Assembly (NCBI GenBank): GCA_910578715.1 | Contig: CAJTRL010000021.1 | Location: 1 to 51,734 of the forward strand | Reading direction: 5' to 3' | DNA length: 51,734 bases | From: an uncultured Lachnospiraceae bacterium | Lineage (GTDB): Bacteria > Bacillota > Clostridia > Lachnospirales > Lachnospiraceae | Shown here: positions 51,671-51,734 of the stretch, in pieces | Layout: every line of letters begins with the position of its first letter | How positions within the stretch are numbered: position 1 is the stretch's first letter | Program-made: the position numbers and the translations under genes | Notes under the pieces: generated by a model | The model's database searches: none | What the model was told of the DNA's origin: nothing | What the model saw: only the letters and a program-made list of their open reading frames with translations

Positions 51671-51734
51671 TCATGTCGGGCGTCCGCCCTATAAAATGAA
51701 ATATACAAAATGCCTTATGTGAGCAGGCTCCCAA

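Noticed and set aside
51357..51734. 125-residue minus-strand frame across the toxin upstream region
   Set aside because: It runs through the promoter, hairpins and palindrome in a frame different from the toxin and has no recognisable domain; the toxI-like reading explains the region better.

Overview
The window reads as a chromosomal segment of a low-to-mid-GC anaerobic Firmicute, most likely a member of the Lachnospiraceae (Clostridia). This is inferred from AGGAGG-type ribosome binding sites, sigma-A promoters of the TTGACA/TATAAT type, and small-protein families that I associate with this group (DUF4428, DUF4474 and DUF6142-like proteins). Sensory hybrid kinases are abundant. Almost every gene is on the plus strand; the only convincing minus-strand gene is a toxin at the far right end. 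I see no tRNA, rRNA, CRISPR array or intact transposase.

Layout. 0-5.2 kb: a 5'-interrupted HD-domain protein, then a probable operon of a dipeptide epimerase (enolase superfamily) and an S15/CocE-type peptidase, suggesting peptide or muropeptide catabolism. 5.3-7.3 kb: a soluble protein fusing an [FeFe]-hydrogenase-like H-domain to a methyl-accepting chemotaxis signalling domain. 7.4-14.4 kb: a 21-bp tandem repeat, two zinc-ribbon DUF4428 proteins, a membrane-anchored unknown, a D-Ala-D-Ala carboxypeptidase, a DUF4474 protein with a metallophosphoesterase, and a family-4 uracil-DNA glycosylase. 14.5-17.7 kb: a promoter-driven, translationally coupled AAA ATPase and TPR-protein pair that looks like a split STAND machine. 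17.8-26.1 kb: an orphan GHKL kinase, a multi-PAS hybrid kinase and a long Lhr-type helicase.

26.5-40.2 kb is one signalling island: REC-HD-GYP phosphodiesterase, PAS kinase, a second REC-HD-GYP protein with a broken active site, CheR, CheB, CheY, CheA, CheW, an MCP, an HPt protein and a dual-receiver hybrid kinase. It has no flagellar genes and no CheC/CheD/CheX/CheZ, and it joins a chemosensory array to c-di-GMP turnover and phosphorelay parts. 40.2-45.7 kb holds two paralogous lipoproteins, a membrane-bound lipase, a YdcF-like protein and a TPR lipoprotein. 46-48.2 kb holds a degenerate NUDIX protein with pyrF and pyrE. 48.2-51 kb holds two small membrane proteins and an unusually long M29 aminopeptidase. 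The right end carries a minus-strand type III toxin-antitoxin-like locus: promoter, short structured RNA, hairpin, then a ToxN/AbiQ-family toxin.

The most unusual DNA-level signal is a family of three ~181-186 bp palindromic elements (at 13.7, 26.2 and 45.8 kb, the last inverted). Their loop sequences are conserved while their stems change in a compensatory way, as expected for a dispersed structured RNA or a hairpin-based mobile element. Other signals worth checking are the hydrogenase-chemoreceptor fusion, the AAA/TPR pair with an alternative-pairing leader, the short toxI-like RNA, and a recurring SD/leader motif.
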